This document shows, one piece after another, positions 35,028-44,794 of a stretch of DNA of 46,469 nucleotides (position 1 is its first letter; each line of letters begins with the position of its first letter). The DNA is taken from positions 1 to 46,469 of the forward strand of contig JAIRYI010000017.1 in assembly GCA_031267815.1 (NCBI GenBank), in the 5' to 3' direction. The stretch comes from Desulfarculales bacterium (lineage in GTDB: Bacteria; Desulfobacterota; Desulfarculia; Desulfarculales; Desulfarculaceae). Both the position numbers and the translations under genes were made by a program. The notes beneath the pieces were generated by a model. That model was not told the origin of the DNA and did no database searches. It was given only the letters and a program-made list of their open reading frames with translations.

Positions 35028-35147
35028 TCACCTTTTAATGATAATCCGCAATTTTTTCCTGGCTTGACCAGCAATAGCGTCCCACTGCTTTATCTTTTTG
35101 CCGTCATATAACTGCTTCACCTGCTTATATTTATAGCTCTGAATCAT
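35028..35147 (-). pseudogene. Truncated higB toxin gene
   Basis: An ATG frame of 39 residues begins MIQSYKYKQVKQLYDG and continues KIKQWDAIAGQARKKLRI, matching the start of HigB toxins (about 90 residues). It then ends at TGA, 3 bases before the higA start. The central and C-terminal parts with the RNase active-site strands are absent, so toxin activity is unlikely. The join looks like an internal deletion that kept the operon start and the HigA gene. Confidence 0.6.
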
Positions 35148-35174
35148 AACCGCTCAATATTCAGTATGATTTCA

Positions 35175-35203
35175 ACTATAATCCTTATTACGGCATACGT
35201 CAA
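35175..35203 (-). promoter_or_regulatory. Promoter of the higB-remnant/higA unit
   Basis: On the minus strand, TTGACG (35198-35203) and TATAGT (35175-35180) are separated by 17 bases, about 30 bases before the truncated higB start. The promoter looks intact, so higA is probably still expressed. Confidence 0.65.
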
Positions 35204-35574
35204 GCGTAATCAGATATTCCTAAATCAAAAACTCGTCCTGAATCCCTGGCTTTACCCTTGACACCTTTATGAGCCGCTGCCATAGTTCTTCCCATCAAGC
35301 GTAGGGCTGATTTCAGGGAAGACAAATCTGTGGACGCGGGTAGCGGTTATGTTCACAGTTTGGAGACGGCATCTGCCAATGTTCACGATATAACGGCTAT
35401 AACAAACGATACACAACTGACTTGTTGGAAAAAGGTTATATTTTTGCTGATTCCGAAGGTACAAATAATGCTGCGCGTGCTAAATTGGGAGTAGAAGCAA
35501 TCACGCCCTAAGAGCATAAGTTGATGAAAAAATCACAACCGCCATAGTCACGGTTTTCTTATCATTAGCCTCAC

Positions 35575-35603
35575 TTGACTTTTATCTTTATCAGCCGGAC
35601 AAT
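35575..35603 (+). promoter_or_regulatory. Possible promoter of kdsA
   Basis: TTGACT (35575-35580) and GACAAT (35598-35603) are separated by 17 bases and lie about 25 bases before the preferred kdsA start. Confidence 0.45.
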
Positions 35604-35628
35604 TCAAAAAATGATACAGGAGACCCGC

Positions 35629-36450
35629 ATGCCCACTATACCTACCGAGGTTAAAGATATAACCTGCCGGGATTTTTTCGTAATCGCCGGCCCCTGCGTA
35701 ATAGAGAGCCGGGATCTCTGCTTGCGCATTGCCGCCCATCTGGCCGCCCTGGCGGAAAAAATGAATATCCGGATGATTTTCAAAGCCAGCTTCGACAAAG
35801 CCAACCGAACCAGCCTGGACAGCTACCGCGGCCCCGGCCTGGAAAAAGGGCTGGAAATTCTGAGCCAGGTTAAAAAAGAAACCGGCCTGCCTCTTTTGAG
35901 CGATATCCACCTTCCCGATCAGGCGGCGCCGGCGGCGGAAGTGCTGGATGTTCTCCAGATTCCCGCTTTTTTATGCCGGCAGACGGATCTGCTCCTGGCC
36001 GCCGCGGCCACCGGCAAAGTGATTAACGTCAAAAAAGGTCAGTTTCTGGCTCCCCAGGACCTGAACCCCCTCCTGGACAAGATCCGAAGCCGGAACAACC
36101 GGCACATCTGGCTTACCGAACGGGGCAGCAGTTTTGGCTATCACAATCTGGTGGTGGATATGCGTTCTTTCCAGATTATGGCCCGAAGCGGCTGCCCTTT
36201 GATATTTGACGCCACCCACAGCGTGCAGCTTCCCGGCGCGGAAGGGAACCGCAGCGGCGGGGAGCGCGCTTTTATAGCCCCTCTGGCCAAAGCCGCCGTC
36301 GCCGCCGGCGCCGGGGGGGTGTTTTTCGAAACCCATCCCCAGCCGGAAGCCGCCCTGTGCGACGGCGCCAACAGCCTGCCCCTGGAAGAGATGGAACCCT
36401 TGCTGCGCGTTCTGCGGCGCGTTTTCGCCGCCGGCAGAGAGGATGAGTGA
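35629..36450 (+). CDS. kdsA: 3-deoxy-8-phosphooctulonate synthase
   Basis: 273 aa from ATG 35629, chosen for the AGGAG 8 bases upstream; an in-frame ATG lies 6 codons earlier. Family motifs are FFVIAGPCVIESRDL, FKASFDKANRTS, GLPLLSDIH, IPAFLCRQTDLL, KKGQFLAP, ERGSSFGYHNLVVDMR, DATHSVQLPG and FFETHPQPEAALCDGAN. It condenses PEP with arabinose 5-phosphate to form Kdo 8-phosphate, the first step to the Kdo of LPS core. The cysteine in IAGPC is the metal ligand of the metal-dependent class. The stop codon overlaps the kdsC start. Confidence 0.95.
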   Translation: MPTIPTEVKDITCRDFFVIAGPCVIESRDLCLRIAAHLAALAEKMNIRMIFKASFDKANRTSLDSYRGPGLEKGLEILSQVKKETGLPLLSDIHLPDQAAPAAEVLDVLQIPAFLCRQTDLLLAAAATGKVINVKKGQFLAPQDLNPLLDKIRSRNNRHIWLTERGSSFGYHNLVVDMRSFQIMARSGCPLIFDATHSVQLPGAEGNRSGGERAFIAPLAKAAVAAGAGGVFFETHPQPEAALCDGANSLPLEEMEPLLRVLRRVFAAGREDE

Positions 36451-36968
36451 GCATGGACAGCCGGGCCCGCATGATTCGCCTTTTAGTCCTGGATGTGGAC
36501 GGGGTGCTGACCCAGGGCGGAATAACTTACGACAGCGAAGGCGAACGGTTGCAGACCTTTCACGTCCGCGACGGCATGGGTCTGAGGCTTTTGCAGGCCA
36601 CGGGAGTGGAGACGGCCATTATCAGCGGACGCCTCTCCGTTCCGGTCCAGGCCCGGGCCAGAGACCTGGGCATAGAACATATTTATCTCAATGAGCGCCA
36701 CAAAAAGCCGGTTCTTGACTCTTTGCTGGAACGCCTGGGGTTAAGCCCGGAGCAGACAGCCTACATGGGCGATGACCTCAATGATATTCCCTGTCTGCAA
36801 ATAGCCGGTCTGGCCATGGCCCCGGCCGACGCGGTCCCGGAGGTGCGCCGGCTCTGCCACTTTATTTCCGGCTTTCCCGGCGGCCAGGGCGCGGTGCGCG
36901 ACGCCTGCCGGATGATTATGCGGGCGCAGGGCACCTGGGAAAACGCGGTGCAGGAATATTTTCAATAA
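36447..36968 (+). CDS. kdsC: Kdo-8-phosphate phosphatase (HAD family)
   Basis: 173 aa. The HAD nucleophile motif is LVLDVDGVLTQGG, then SGR in AIISGRLS, the lysine in RHKKPVL, and the metal-binding GDDLNDIP. The length and lack of a cap domain are typical of KdsC, which removes phosphate from Kdo 8-phosphate. The start is a GTG overlapping the kdsA stop (GTGA), or an ATG 6 bases on. Pairing with kdsA supports the function. Confidence 0.93.
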   Translation: MSMDSRARMIRLLVLDVDGVLTQGGITYDSEGERLQTFHVRDGMGLRLLQATGVETAIISGRLSVPVQARARDLGIEHIYLNERHKKPVLDSLLERLGLSPEQTAYMGDDLNDIPCLQIAGLAMAPADAVPEVRRLCHFISGFPGGQGAVRDACRMIMRAQGTWENAVQEYFQ

Positions 36969-36998
36969 CACCGGCCTGACCGCCGCAAGGTTAATAAT

Positions 36999-39299
36999 AT
37001 GTATGAATATGAAAAAATTATTGCCGGAGAATTAAATATTTCCCCCTCCCAGGTCAAGGCGGTGGCCGAACTCCTGGACGGAGGAGCCACTATTCCTTTT
37101 ATTGCCCGCTACCGCAAAGAAGCTCACGGCAGCCTGGATGAAGTGGCGATTATCGCCGTCAGCGCCCGCCTCGGCCAATTGCGGGAACTGGGGGAGCGCA
37201 GGGAAGCCATTTTAAAATCTTTGCGGGAAAGAGGAATTTTGAATCCGGACCTGGAAGGGGAGATAGCCCAGGCGCCCACCTTGAGCCGTCTGGAAGACCT
37301 CTATCTGCCCTACCGGCCCAAAAAACGCACCCGGGCCATGGCGGCCCGGGAAAAGGGCCTGGAAGATCTGGCGCGGCTGATTATGGGGCAGGCCCCGGGC
37401 TTTGATCCGGAGGGCGCGGCCCAAGCTTTCATCAATCCGGAACTGGGAGTGAACAGCCGGGAGGAAGCCTTGAGCGGGGCCAGGGATATTGTGGCCGAGC
37501 TGGTCAATGAAGACGCGGATACCCGCGCCGCCATGCGCCGGCTTTTCTCCGGTCAGGCCAGTTTTATCAGTAAAGTCGTTGAAGGCAGGGAAGAGGACGG
37601 GGCCAAATACCGCGATTACTTCGACTGGTCGGAAGCAGTCTCCGCCGCCGCCGGGCACCGGATTCTGGCCATGCGCCGGGGGGAAAAAGAAGAGGTATTG
37701 CATTTGCGGGTAATGCCTGAACCCGAAGCGGCCCTGGCCCTTTTGCGCGCACGCCATATCATCAATGACAGCCAGGGGGCCAGGCAGATGGAGGCGGCTC
37801 TGGAAGATTGCTACAAACGCCTTTTAGGGCCGGCCATGGAGACGGAAATCCGCCTCAGCACCAGGGTGCGGGCGGAGAGCGAGGCCATAGAGGTTTTTTC
37901 CCGCAACCTGCGCGAACTGCTTCTGGCCGCTCCCCTGGGGGGCAAAAGAGTGCTGGCCCTGGATCCCGGCTACCGGAGCGGATGCAAACTGGCCCTTTTA
38001 AATGCCCAGGGAGACTTTCTGGCTCATGACCTCATCTATATCATGAGCGACAGGCAGAGAGAGGAGGCCGGCGCCAAAATCAGGGCGCTGTGCGAAAAAT
38101 TTCAGGTGGAAGCCATTGCCGTGGGCAACGGCACGGCCGGCCGGGAAACCGAGGCCTTGCTGCGCACGCTTGACCTTGCCGCCCCTGTGGTGATGGTGAG
38201 CGAAAACGGCGCCAGTGTCTATTCGGCCTCGGAAGCGGCCCGCCAGGAATTTCCGGATTTGGATCTTACCGTGCGCGGGGCTGTTTCCATTGGCCGCCGT
38301 CTGATGGACCCTCTGGCCGAACTGGTCAAGATTGACCCCAAATCCATCGGGGTGGGGCAGTACCAGCATGACGTTGACCAGAAAGCTCTGCGCGACAGCC
38401 TGCAGCTCACAGTTGAAAGCTGCGTCAATCAGGTCGGGGTTGAGATCAACACCGCCAGCGTCCAGATTCTGTCTTACATATCCGGCCTCAATAATTCCCT
38501 GGCCGCCAATATTGTGGCTTTCCGGGAAAGCAACGGGCCTTTCCTCTCCCGGGCCCAACTTAAAAAAGTGCCGCGCTTGGGGCCCAAAGCCTTTGAACAG
38601 GCGGCCGGTTTTCTGCGGATCCGGGGCGCGGCCAACCCTTTGGACGCTTCGGCGGTGCATCCGGAATCTTATTTTCTGGTGGAAGCAATGGCCCAGGACC
38701 TGGGCTGCCGGGTGGAAGATCTGCTGAACCGCTCTGATCTGCGGGAGAGAATAAACCCCGGCCATTATGTGGACGGCAAGGCGGGCCTGCCTACAATTAA
38801 TGATATTTTGCGGGAACTGGCCAAGCCGGGGCGGGACCCCAGGCTGGAGTTCAAACTGTTTTCTTTCAGCGACATGGTAAAGAGCATGGAAGATCTGATC
38901 CCCGGCATGCGGCTGCCCGGACTGGTGACCAATATCACCAACTTCGGCGCGTTTGTGGATATCGGCGTGCATCAGGACGGCCTGGTTCACATCAGCAAGT
39001 TGAGCGGCCGCTATGTTGACGACCCCCACAAACTGCTCAAAGTGGGGCAGGAAGTTACGGTTACTGTGCTGGAAGTGGATCATCAGCGGCGCCGGATCAG
39101 TTTATCAATGCGCCCGGATGATGCGCCGGAAGCCCCGGCCGGCTTTAAACAGGGGCCAGGGGCGGAGGAGACTGCGGAAGAGGGCAGGGGAAAACCCCGG
39201 CCCAGGAGGGAAAAGCCCCCGGAAGGGAAGGCGCCGGGCCGGGCCAATATGAGCAAACCTTTCAACAATCCCTTTGCCCGGCTGTTGGGCGGAGAATAA
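36999..39299 (+). CDS. tex: Tex-family transcription accessory RNA-binding protein
   Basis: 766 aa. The N-terminal helical region contains VAELLDGGATIPFIARYRKEAHGSLDE and LEDLYLPYRPKKRTRA, followed by a YqgF/RNase H-like core (LALDPGYRSGCKLALL), helix-hairpin-helix segments (LNNSLAANIVAFRE, RLGPKAFEQAAGFLRI) and a C-terminal S1 domain (GMRLPGLVTNITNFGAFVDIGVHQDGLVHISKLS). The tail after S1 is Glu/Pro/Arg-rich and ends NPFARLLGGE. Tex proteins bind nucleic acid and affect transcription. It follows kdsC by 30 bases and precedes an M20 gene by 11, so all four genes may form one operon. Confidence 0.94.
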   Translation: MYEYEKIIAGELNISPSQVKAVAELLDGGATIPFIARYRKEAHGSLDEVAIIAVSARLGQLRELGERREAILKSLRERGILNPDLEGEIAQAPTLSRLEDLYLPYRPKKRTRAMAAREKGLEDLARLIMGQAPGFDPEGAAQAFINPELGVNSREEALSGARDIVAELVNEDADTRAAMRRLFSGQASFISKVVEGREEDGAKYRDYFDWSEAVSAAAGHRILAMRRGEKEEVLHLRVMPEPEAALALLRARHIINDSQGARQMEAALEDCYKRLLGPAMETEIRLSTRVRAESEAIEVFSRNLRELLLAAPLGGKRVLALDPGYRSGCKLALLNAQGDFLAHDLIYIMSDRQREEAGAKIRALCEKFQVEAIAVGNGTAGRETEALLRTLDLAAPVVMVSENGASVYSASEAARQEFPDLDLTVRGAVSIGRRLMDPLAELVKIDPKSIGVGQYQHDVDQKALRDSLQLTVESCVNQVGVEINTASVQILSYISGLNNSLAANIVAFRESNGPFLSRAQLKKVPRLGPKAFEQAAGFLRIRGAANPLDASAVHPESYFLVEAMAQDLGCRVEDLLNRSDLRERINPGHYVDGKAGLPTINDILRELAKPGRDPRLEFKLFSFSDMVKSMEDLIPGMRLPGLVTNITNFGAFVDIGVHQDGLVHISKLSGRYVDDPHKLLKVGQEVTVTVLEVDHQRRRISLSMRPDDAPEAPAGFKQGPGAEETAEEGRGKPRPRREKPPEGKAPGRANMSKPFNNPFARLLGGE

Positions 39300-39310
39300 A
39301 CGGAGGCGGC

Positions 39311-40537
39311 ATGCGCCAGGAACTTTTACGAAAAATCGCGGATTCCACTCCCTGGCTTGGCCAGGTCATGGCCCGCCTGGTGGCCATCCCGGCCCTGGGC
39401 CCGGATAACGGGGGAGAAGGAGAAATGGCCAAGGCGGTCTATCTGACGTCCGTCCTGGAAGAGCTGGGGTTGCGTATTGAACGGGTGGACGCGCCCGACC
39501 CGCGGGTAAAAGAAGGGGTGCGGCCTAATCTGCTGGCCTGGTGGGAAGGCCAGGGGCCGGGCTGTTTCGCGCTGAGCCATATGGATGTTGTTCCTCCCGG
39601 GGATTTGAGTTTATGGGATAGCGATCCTTATGTAATGCGCCGGGAGGGGAGCCTTTTGTACGGACGGGGAGTGTCGGACAATCACAGCGGCATGATGGCC
39701 TCGCTGCTGGCTCTGAAAGCAATAAAAGAAATGAATCTGCCCTGGCGGGGAAGAGCGGGAGTGGCTCTGGTCAGTGACGAAGAGACTTCTTCCCGGCACG
39801 GCCTGCAATATTTGCTCCACCGGAAACCCGGCTTTTTCACTCCCGCCGATTTGCTCCTGGTCCCGGACAGCGGGGAGTCTGACGGCGGATTCATTGAGAT
39901 AGCGGAGAAGTCGATTCTATGGCTCAAGGTGGAAGTGCTGGGCCGCCAGGCCCACGGCAGTATCCCCCATATGGGGATTAACGCCCTCTATGCCTCCGCC
40001 CTGATGATAGCGGAAATATACAATGTGCGGGCGCGTTTTTCCCAGACAGACGAATTGTTCCATCCTCCCCAGAGTACCATGGAACCCACCCGCAAAGAGG
40101 CAGGGGTGGAAAATGTCAATACCATTCCCGGCCGGGATGTATTTTACATAGACTGCCGCATCCTGCCCGGCATAAACCTGGAGGAAGTGGAACAGGCTTT
40201 CCGGCAGGCCTTTGCCGTTATCGCCGCCCGCGTGGGCGTGAGCTTCACCCTAACTCCGGTACAGAAACTTGCCGCCCCTCCGGGCACTTCAAGCCAGGCG
40301 CCGGTGGTCAGGGCCCTGCAAAGCGCCATTGCCCGGGTACGGGGGGCCGAAGCCAGAGTGGGGGGCATCGGCGCGGGTACGGTGGCCGCTTTTTTCCGCG
40401 CCCGCGGTTTGCCGGTGGCGGTATGGAACACTGATCACGGAGTGGCCCACATGCCCAATGAGTGGGTGGATATGAATGATATCATCAAGGACGCCCAGGT
40501 GATGGCCTTGCTCTATACCGGCCGGTGGGAGGATTGA
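39311..40537 (+). CDS. M20-family metallopeptidase (ArgE/DapE type)
   Basis: 408 aa with the M20 metal and catalytic positions: SHMDVVPPG (His and catalytic Asp), YGRGVSDNHSG (bridging Asp), SDEETSS (catalytic and metal Glu), LVPDSGES (metal Asp), and a C-terminal metal His in NTDHGVAHMPNEWV. The lid/dimerisation segment is in the middle (GRQAHGSIPHMGINAL). Members remove acyl groups or cleave dipeptides; the substrate is not clear, with succinyl-diaminopimelate or acetyl-ornithine among the options. GGAGG precedes the ATG. It ends 25 bases from the converging holA gene. Confidence 0.88.
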   Translation: MRQELLRKIADSTPWLGQVMARLVAIPALGPDNGGEGEMAKAVYLTSVLEELGLRIERVDAPDPRVKEGVRPNLLAWWEGQGPGCFALSHMDVVPPGDLSLWDSDPYVMRREGSLLYGRGVSDNHSGMMASLLALKAIKEMNLPWRGRAGVALVSDEETSSRHGLQYLLHRKPGFFTPADLLLVPDSGESDGGFIEIAEKSILWLKVEVLGRQAHGSIPHMGINALYASALMIAEIYNVRARFSQTDELFHPPQSTMEPTRKEAGVENVNTIPGRDVFYIDCRILPGINLEEVEQAFRQAFAVIAARVGVSFTLTPVQKLAAPPGTSSQAPVVRALQSAIARVRGAEARVGGIGAGTVAAFFRARGLPVAVWNTDHGVAHMPNEWVDMNDIIKDAQVMALLYTGRWED

Positions 40538-40562
40538 CAAGACTTCCGCATATTGCCGCTTT

Positions 40563-41558
40563 TTAAGGCGCACACAGGGTAAAGAGCAGATTTTCCATAA
40601 TTGTCCGGGGAGCCAACCCGGAAGATTTAAGGGCGGTATCCGCGGCCAGAACCGCTTCCAGGCCGGTTTTAAGCCGGGTCTGATGCAGACTCCGGGCCCG
40701 TCTGAGCAGGTTCCGGGTAACCTGGGGCGGAGTGCGCAGCATCTCCTGCAACCTGTTTTCTCCCCCTCCCTGTTCCGCGACCGCCAGCGCCTGGCTCCAT
40801 TGCCGCAGCAATCTGCTTATGATCGCCAGAATATATAGAGGAGCCTCGTTCATGGCCAGCAGTTGATGCAGCGCAGCCAGGCTCCGGCCCAAATCGCCTT
40901 CGGTTATGGCGTTATTCAAATCAAAAACCGAATAAAGACGGCCCTGACTTAAAACCGCGTGTACCTCCGGGGCGGTGATCTCCGGCCGGGAGCCTGTAAA
41001 GAGACTCAGTTTTTCCATTTCCCGGTCCAATTCCATCAGGCTGACTTCGCCCAGATCCGCCAGCAGGCGGACGGCGTCCGGCTGGAGATGTTTGCCGCGC
41101 AGCCCGGCTCTGCTTTCCAGCCAGGCGGGCATCTCGCGGGGATAGGGTCTGCGCACAGTTATTACCCGTCCGTATTCTTGCAAAGCCTTGGCAAAACGCA
41201 GGCGGGAATCCAGACGGGCGGCGCTGAACAAAAGGCAGGTGGACGGGCAGGGTTGGTTCAGATAGGGTACAAACTGATTCAGCTCTTCCGGCTTGCAGGC
41301 TTCAATATCATATACGATCAGTAAACGGCGGGGCGCCAGAAAGGGCAGGGTGTTGGCGCTGTCCACTATCCTGGAGGGAGGGGTTTCACCCGCCTGGAAG
41401 CGCTCCTGATTGAGCATGGGGTTGTGGGCAAAGGCCGGTGATTGGCTTAAGCGCTCCACCATCTCCCGGCGCAGAAAATCTTCAGGACCGAATATGCCGT
41501 ATAAAGGCCCCGGCTCGCCCCGGCTCACTTCCGGCCAGGGATCTTTTGTCCCTTTCAT
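40563..41558 (-). CDS. holA: DNA polymerase III delta subunit
   Basis: 331 aa from ATG 41558 (MKGTKDPW), supported by GGGAG 7 bases upstream; the frame is open 10 more codons. The family layout is clear: PLYGIFGPEDFLRREMVERL, the RLLIVYDIEACK strand, ARLDSRLRFAKAL, a LEEE-like AVRLLADLGEVSLMELDREMEKL helix, and the C-terminal AILAIISRLLRQW region. Delta opens the sliding clamp as part of the clamp loader. It is the last gene of leuS-lptE-holA, a common order in proteobacteria. A 128-base AT-rich gap separates it from lptE. Confidence 0.88.
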   Translation of the reverse strand: MKGTKDPWPEVSRGEPGPLYGIFGPEDFLRREMVERLSQSPAFAHNPMLNQERFQAGETPPSRIVDSANTLPFLAPRRLLIVYDIEACKPEELNQFVPYLNQPCPSTCLLFSAARLDSRLRFAKALQEYGRVITVRRPYPREMPAWLESRAGLRGKHLQPDAVRLLADLGEVSLMELDREMEKLSLFTGSRPEITAPEVHAVLSQGRLYSVFDLNNAITEGDLGRSLAALHQLLAMNEAPLYILAIISRLLRQWSQALAVAEQGGGENRLQEMLRTPPQVTRNLLRRARSLHQTRLKTGLEAVLAADTALKSSGLAPRTIMENLLFTLCAP

Positions 41559-41686
41559 TATAAACTCCCTTCCAGTGCGCTGGGTCATTTAAAATTTATA
41601 TTTTATGATATTAAAAAACGCAAAGCGAAATTGGATTATTACCTAAATTTTTTGGGAATCAGCACTTTTTTAAGTGTTGCAGCGTG

Positions 41687-42193
41687 CTAGAAATTCTGCA
41701 GCACGCCGTCATGAATGGTCTGGGCCGCGTCTCTGGCCGCTACCTTCAGCGCCTCTGTTCTGGCTTCTGTGGCCGAGGCGTTGGCCCCTTCCAGAGAATA
41801 AGACCTCTGCTGCTGTACCGATCCCTGATAAAGTACTTCCCCGCTCCCGGCCCGCAGCAGGCGGGCGCTAATGGTTATGCTCACCCGGCGCTGCGAACTG
41901 TGCATCCATTCGGTAAGGGACACATCATCGGCATACACCCCGATTATGGAACCGATAAGCACCACGTCCGCCTCCGCCTCCGGGACCATTTTCAGTATCC
42001 GGCTCTGGGTGAACTGATAGCGCATCTGTTCGGTGACAATGGCTTCCAAACGGATTTCGTTGGTCATGTTGCTGAACATGGGAATGGATATGGTTTTGAT
42101 GTCCTCGGGCAGGTTGCTGCGGTTGTGACGAAAGCTGTAACCGCAGCCGGCCACCAGGAGGGACAGGAACAGACAAAGAAGCAGTCTTCTCAT
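41687..42193 (-). CDS. lptE: LPS-assembly lipoprotein LptE
   Basis: 168 aa. The lipoprotein signal [17 protein letters not shown] gives lipidation at Cys17, followed by GYSFRHN. The middle has the LptE pattern [26 protein letters not shown]. LptE is the outer-membrane plug of the LptD translocon for LPS delivery. The start overlaps the leuS stop by 4 bases. Its presence, with KdsA and KdsC, indicates an LPS-bearing outer membrane. Confidence 0.9.
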   Translation of the reverse strand: MRRLLLCLFLSLLVAGCGYSFRHNRSNLPEDIKTISIPMFSNMTNEIRLEAIVTEQMRYQFTQSRILKMVPEAEADVVLIGSIIGVYADDVSLTEWMHSSQRRVSITISARLLRAGSGEVLYQGSVQQQRSYSLEGANASATEARTEALKVAARDAAQTIHDGVLQNF

Positions 42194-44703
42194 TTGCCCT
42201 CCAGCACGATATTCACCAGTTTATCTCTGATGACCATGATTTTAACAATGTTTTGCCCTTCCAGATGGGATCTGACTTTTGAATCGGCCAGAGCCGCGGC
42301 TTTAAGCTCGTCTTCGTCCGCGCCGCTGGACATAAGCAGTTTTCCCCGCACCTTGCCCCCAATCTGCACCACCACCGTTTTTTCATCCCGGGTCAGAGCC
42401 TCAGGGTTATGCTCCGGCCAGGGCTGATCGATGAGATAGCCGTCATGGCCCAGACGGCGCCATAATTCGTCGGCAATGTGCGGCGCCATGGGGCTGATGA
42501 GAATGGCGGCGGTTTCCGCGGCCAGACGCAGTACCGCCAGAGCCGCGGGATGACTTTTGACCTCAGGGTTTTGTTCCGTCAGGCTGACCAGGTTAAGCAA
42601 CTCCATAACCGCGGCTATAACTGTGTTGAACTGGAAGCGGTTTTGCAGGTCATCGCCGGCCTTTTTAACGGTCTCATGGATTTTGGCATACAACTCTTTA
42701 AGCGGAGGCGATAATTCTTCCCCTCCCTGATAGGCGCTTATTTTGTCCCCTCCCGCCTCCACCACCGAATTGACCACCCGCCAAAGGCGGTTCAAAAAAC
42801 GGCTGGCGCCTTCCACCCCATTATCCGACCATTCCAGGTCTTTTTCCGGAGGAGCGGCAAAGAGAGAGAAAAGCCGCACCGTATCCGCGCCGTAACGGGT
42901 TATCAGGTCATTGGGGTCAACCGCGTTGCCTTTGGATTTGCTCATTTTGGCGCCGTCTTTGATGACCATCCCCTGGGTGAGCAGGTTGACGAAAGGCTCA
43001 TTCAGATTGGGCAATATATTTAAATCGCGCAGGACCTTGCTGAAAAAACGGGAATAGAGCAGGTGCAGCACCGCGTGTTCAATACCGCCGATATATTGAT
43101 CCACCGGCATCCAGTAATCAGCTCTTTGATCCGCTATCCCTCTGTCATAGTCCGGACAGGCATAGCGGATGAAATACCATGACGACTCCACAAAAGTATC
43201 CATGGTGTCAGTTTCCCTCCGGGCCTCCTGGCCGCAGCGGGGGCAGGAGGTCTTTACCCAGGACTCCAGACCGGGCAGAGGGGATCCCCCGGTGGCGGGG
43301 ATTTCCGCCTCCAGAGGCAGCACTACCGGCAAATCCTTTTCCGGCGTTGGAAGCAAACCGCAGGCCGGGCAGTGAATCATGGGAATAGGCGTACCCCAGT
43401 AGCGCTGCCGGCTGATGCCCCAGTCGCGCAGGCGGTAGTTGACCGTCCGCCCGCCCAGTCCCAGGGCGCTCAATTTATCCGGCACCGCCGCCAGCGCCTG
43501 CCGGGAGGTGAGGCCGGTGAACTCGCCCGAATTAACCAAAGTGCCATATTCAGTATAAGCGACCGTGACGGCGGCGGGATCCCTCTCTCCTTCCGGCCCG
43601 GCAATTACTTCCGCCAGGGGAAGATTATAGGCTCGGGCAAACTCGAAATCGCGCTGGTCATGGGCCGGAACCGCCATCACCGCGCCGGCGCCGTAATCCA
43701 TGAGTACGAAATTGGCGGCATATACCGGCATCCTGGCCCCGGTAAGGGGATGCAGGGCCCAGGCCCCCAGAAACACGCCTTCCTTCTGTTTTTCGTCAGC
43801 CCGCTCGGCATGAGTCTGACGTTTGACCTTGTCCACAAAGGCCCGGACTTCCTGCTCCTGGGGCGTATTGCGGGACAGTATATCCACCAGAGGATGCTCA
43901 GGCGCCAGGCTGACGAAAGTGGCGCCCATCAGAGTATCCGCCCTGGTGGTGAACACTTCGACGGATTCATCTCTGCCCTCAAGGGCGAATAAAATGCGCG
44001 CCCCGTAGGATTTGCCAATCCAGTTGCGCTGCATGGTCAGCACCCGCTCCGGCCATCCCGGCAGATCTTCCAGACATTGCAGCAATTCTTCCGCGTATTG
44101 GGTAATTTTGAAAAAGTAACCGAACAGGCGTTTTTGCTTCACCGGTTCATCGCAGCGCCAGCAGACGCCGTCCACCACCTGTTCGTTAGCCAGCACCGTC
44201 TGGCAGCGATCGCACCAGTTCACCAGGGCCTGCTTGCGATATACCAGGCCTTTTTCCCACATTTTTACGAAAACAAGCTGTTCCCAGCGATAATAGGAGG
44301 GATCGCAGGTGGCCAGTTCCCGGGACCAGTCATAGGAGAAACCCAGCCGTTTAAGCTGGGCGCGCATGTAGTCAATGTTCTCATAAGTCCAGCGGGCGGG
44401 ATGAATATTATGCGCCAAAGCGGCATTTTCCGCCGGCATGCCGAACGCGTCCCAGCCCATGGGATGGAGTACGTTGAACCCGCGCATGCGCAGCCAGCGG
44501 GCCACCGCGTCGCCGATAGTATAGTTGCGCACATGCCCCATGTGAATGCGCCCGCTGGGATAAGGGAACATCTCCAACAGATAATATTTGGGTTTTTTCG
44601 GATCTTCGCTGACCCGGAAAAGATTTTTCTCTGCCCAGCGTTTTTGCCAGGTCTGTTCCAAAATATGAGCCTGATAGCGCCCGCTTTGGTCGGAATTGGA
44701 CAT
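42190..44703 (-). CDS. leuS: Leucyl-tRNA synthetase
   Basis: 837 aa, bacterial type. The class I motifs are HMGH in [19 protein letters not shown] and KMSKS in [16 protein letters not shown]. The CP1 editing domain has the [13 protein letters not shown] and [12 protein letters not shown]-type motifs (here [17 protein letters not shown]), and a zinc-like [19 protein letters not shown] cluster is present. It charges tRNA-Leu, two copies of which are encoded in this window. It overlaps lptE by 4 bases and is the first gene of leuS-lptE-holA. No defects seen. Confidence 0.97.
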   Translation of the reverse strand: MSNSDQSGRYQAHILEQTWQKRWAEKNLFRVSEDPKKPKYYLLEMFPYPSGRIHMGHVRNYTIGDAVARWLRMRGFNVLHPMGWDAFGMPAENAALAHNIHPARWTYENIDYMRAQLKRLGFSYDWSRELATCDPSYYRWEQLVFVKMWEKGLVYRKQALVNWCDRCQTVLANEQVVDGVCWRCDEPVKQKRLFGYFFKITQYAEELLQCLEDLPGWPERVLTMQRNWIGKSYGARILFALEGRDESVEVFTTRADTLMGATFVSLAPEHPLVDILSRNTPQEQEVRAFVDKVKRQTHAERADEKQKEGVFLGAWALHPLTGARMPVYAANFVLMDYGAGAVMAVPAHDQRDFEFARAYNLPLAEVIAGPEGERDPAAVTVAYTEYGTLVNSGEFTGLTSRQALAAVPDKLSALGLGGRTVNYRLRDWGISRQRYWGTPIPMIHCPACGLLPTPEKDLPVVLPLEAEIPATGGSPLPGLESWVKTSCPRCGQEARRETDTMDTFVESSWYFIRYACPDYDRGIADQRADYWMPVDQYIGGIEHAVLHLLYSRFFSKVLRDLNILPNLNEPFVNLLTQGMVIKDGAKMSKSKGNAVDPNDLITRYGADTVRLFSLFAAPPEKDLEWSDNGVEGASRFLNRLWRVVNSVVEAGGDKISAYQGGEELSPPLKELYAKIHETVKKAGDDLQNRFQFNTVIAAVMELLNLVSLTEQNPEVKSHPAALAVLRLAAETAAILISPMAPHIADELWRRLGHDGYLIDQPWPEHNPEALTRDEKTVVVQIGGKVRGKLLMSSGADEDELKAAALADSKVRSHLEGQNIVKIMVIRDKLVNIVLEGK

Positions 44704-44761
44704 TTCAAAATATCTTTATAAAAAAAGGTTGTCAGCCGCGATAATGGAAACAGCGCCGGTT

Positions 44762-44784
44762 GGCGGCTAAACAGTTTAACCGCC
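44762..44784. terminator. Imperfect palindrome between ribF and leuS
   Basis: GGCGGCTAAA and TTTAACCGCC (44762-44771 and 44775-44784) pair with one mismatch around a 3-nt loop. It lies just after the ribF stop on the minus strand. With no T-tract its role as terminator or operator is uncertain. Confidence 0.3.
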
Positions 44785-44794
44785 CGGAAAGATT

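Larger units (their letters stand above)
35148..35628. other. Gene debris between higBA remnant and kdsA
   Basis: 480 bases with no intact gene. On minus, a frame ending at 35200-35202 encodes KSALRLMGRTMAAAHKGVKG to DLGISDYA, with no start. On plus, a frame ending at TAA 35509-35511 encodes RYTTDLLEKGYIFADSEGT to LGVEAITP. Both look like 3' ends of lost genes; I cannot assign families. A TTGACA-17-CATAGT promoter-like pair lies at 35258-35286. Confidence 0.45.

Noticed and set aside
37998-39083. 361-residue frame antisense to tex
   Set aside because: Long only because the GC-rich, stop-poor opposite strand of a conserved gene leaves frames open; it has no family pattern, and tex is unambiguous.
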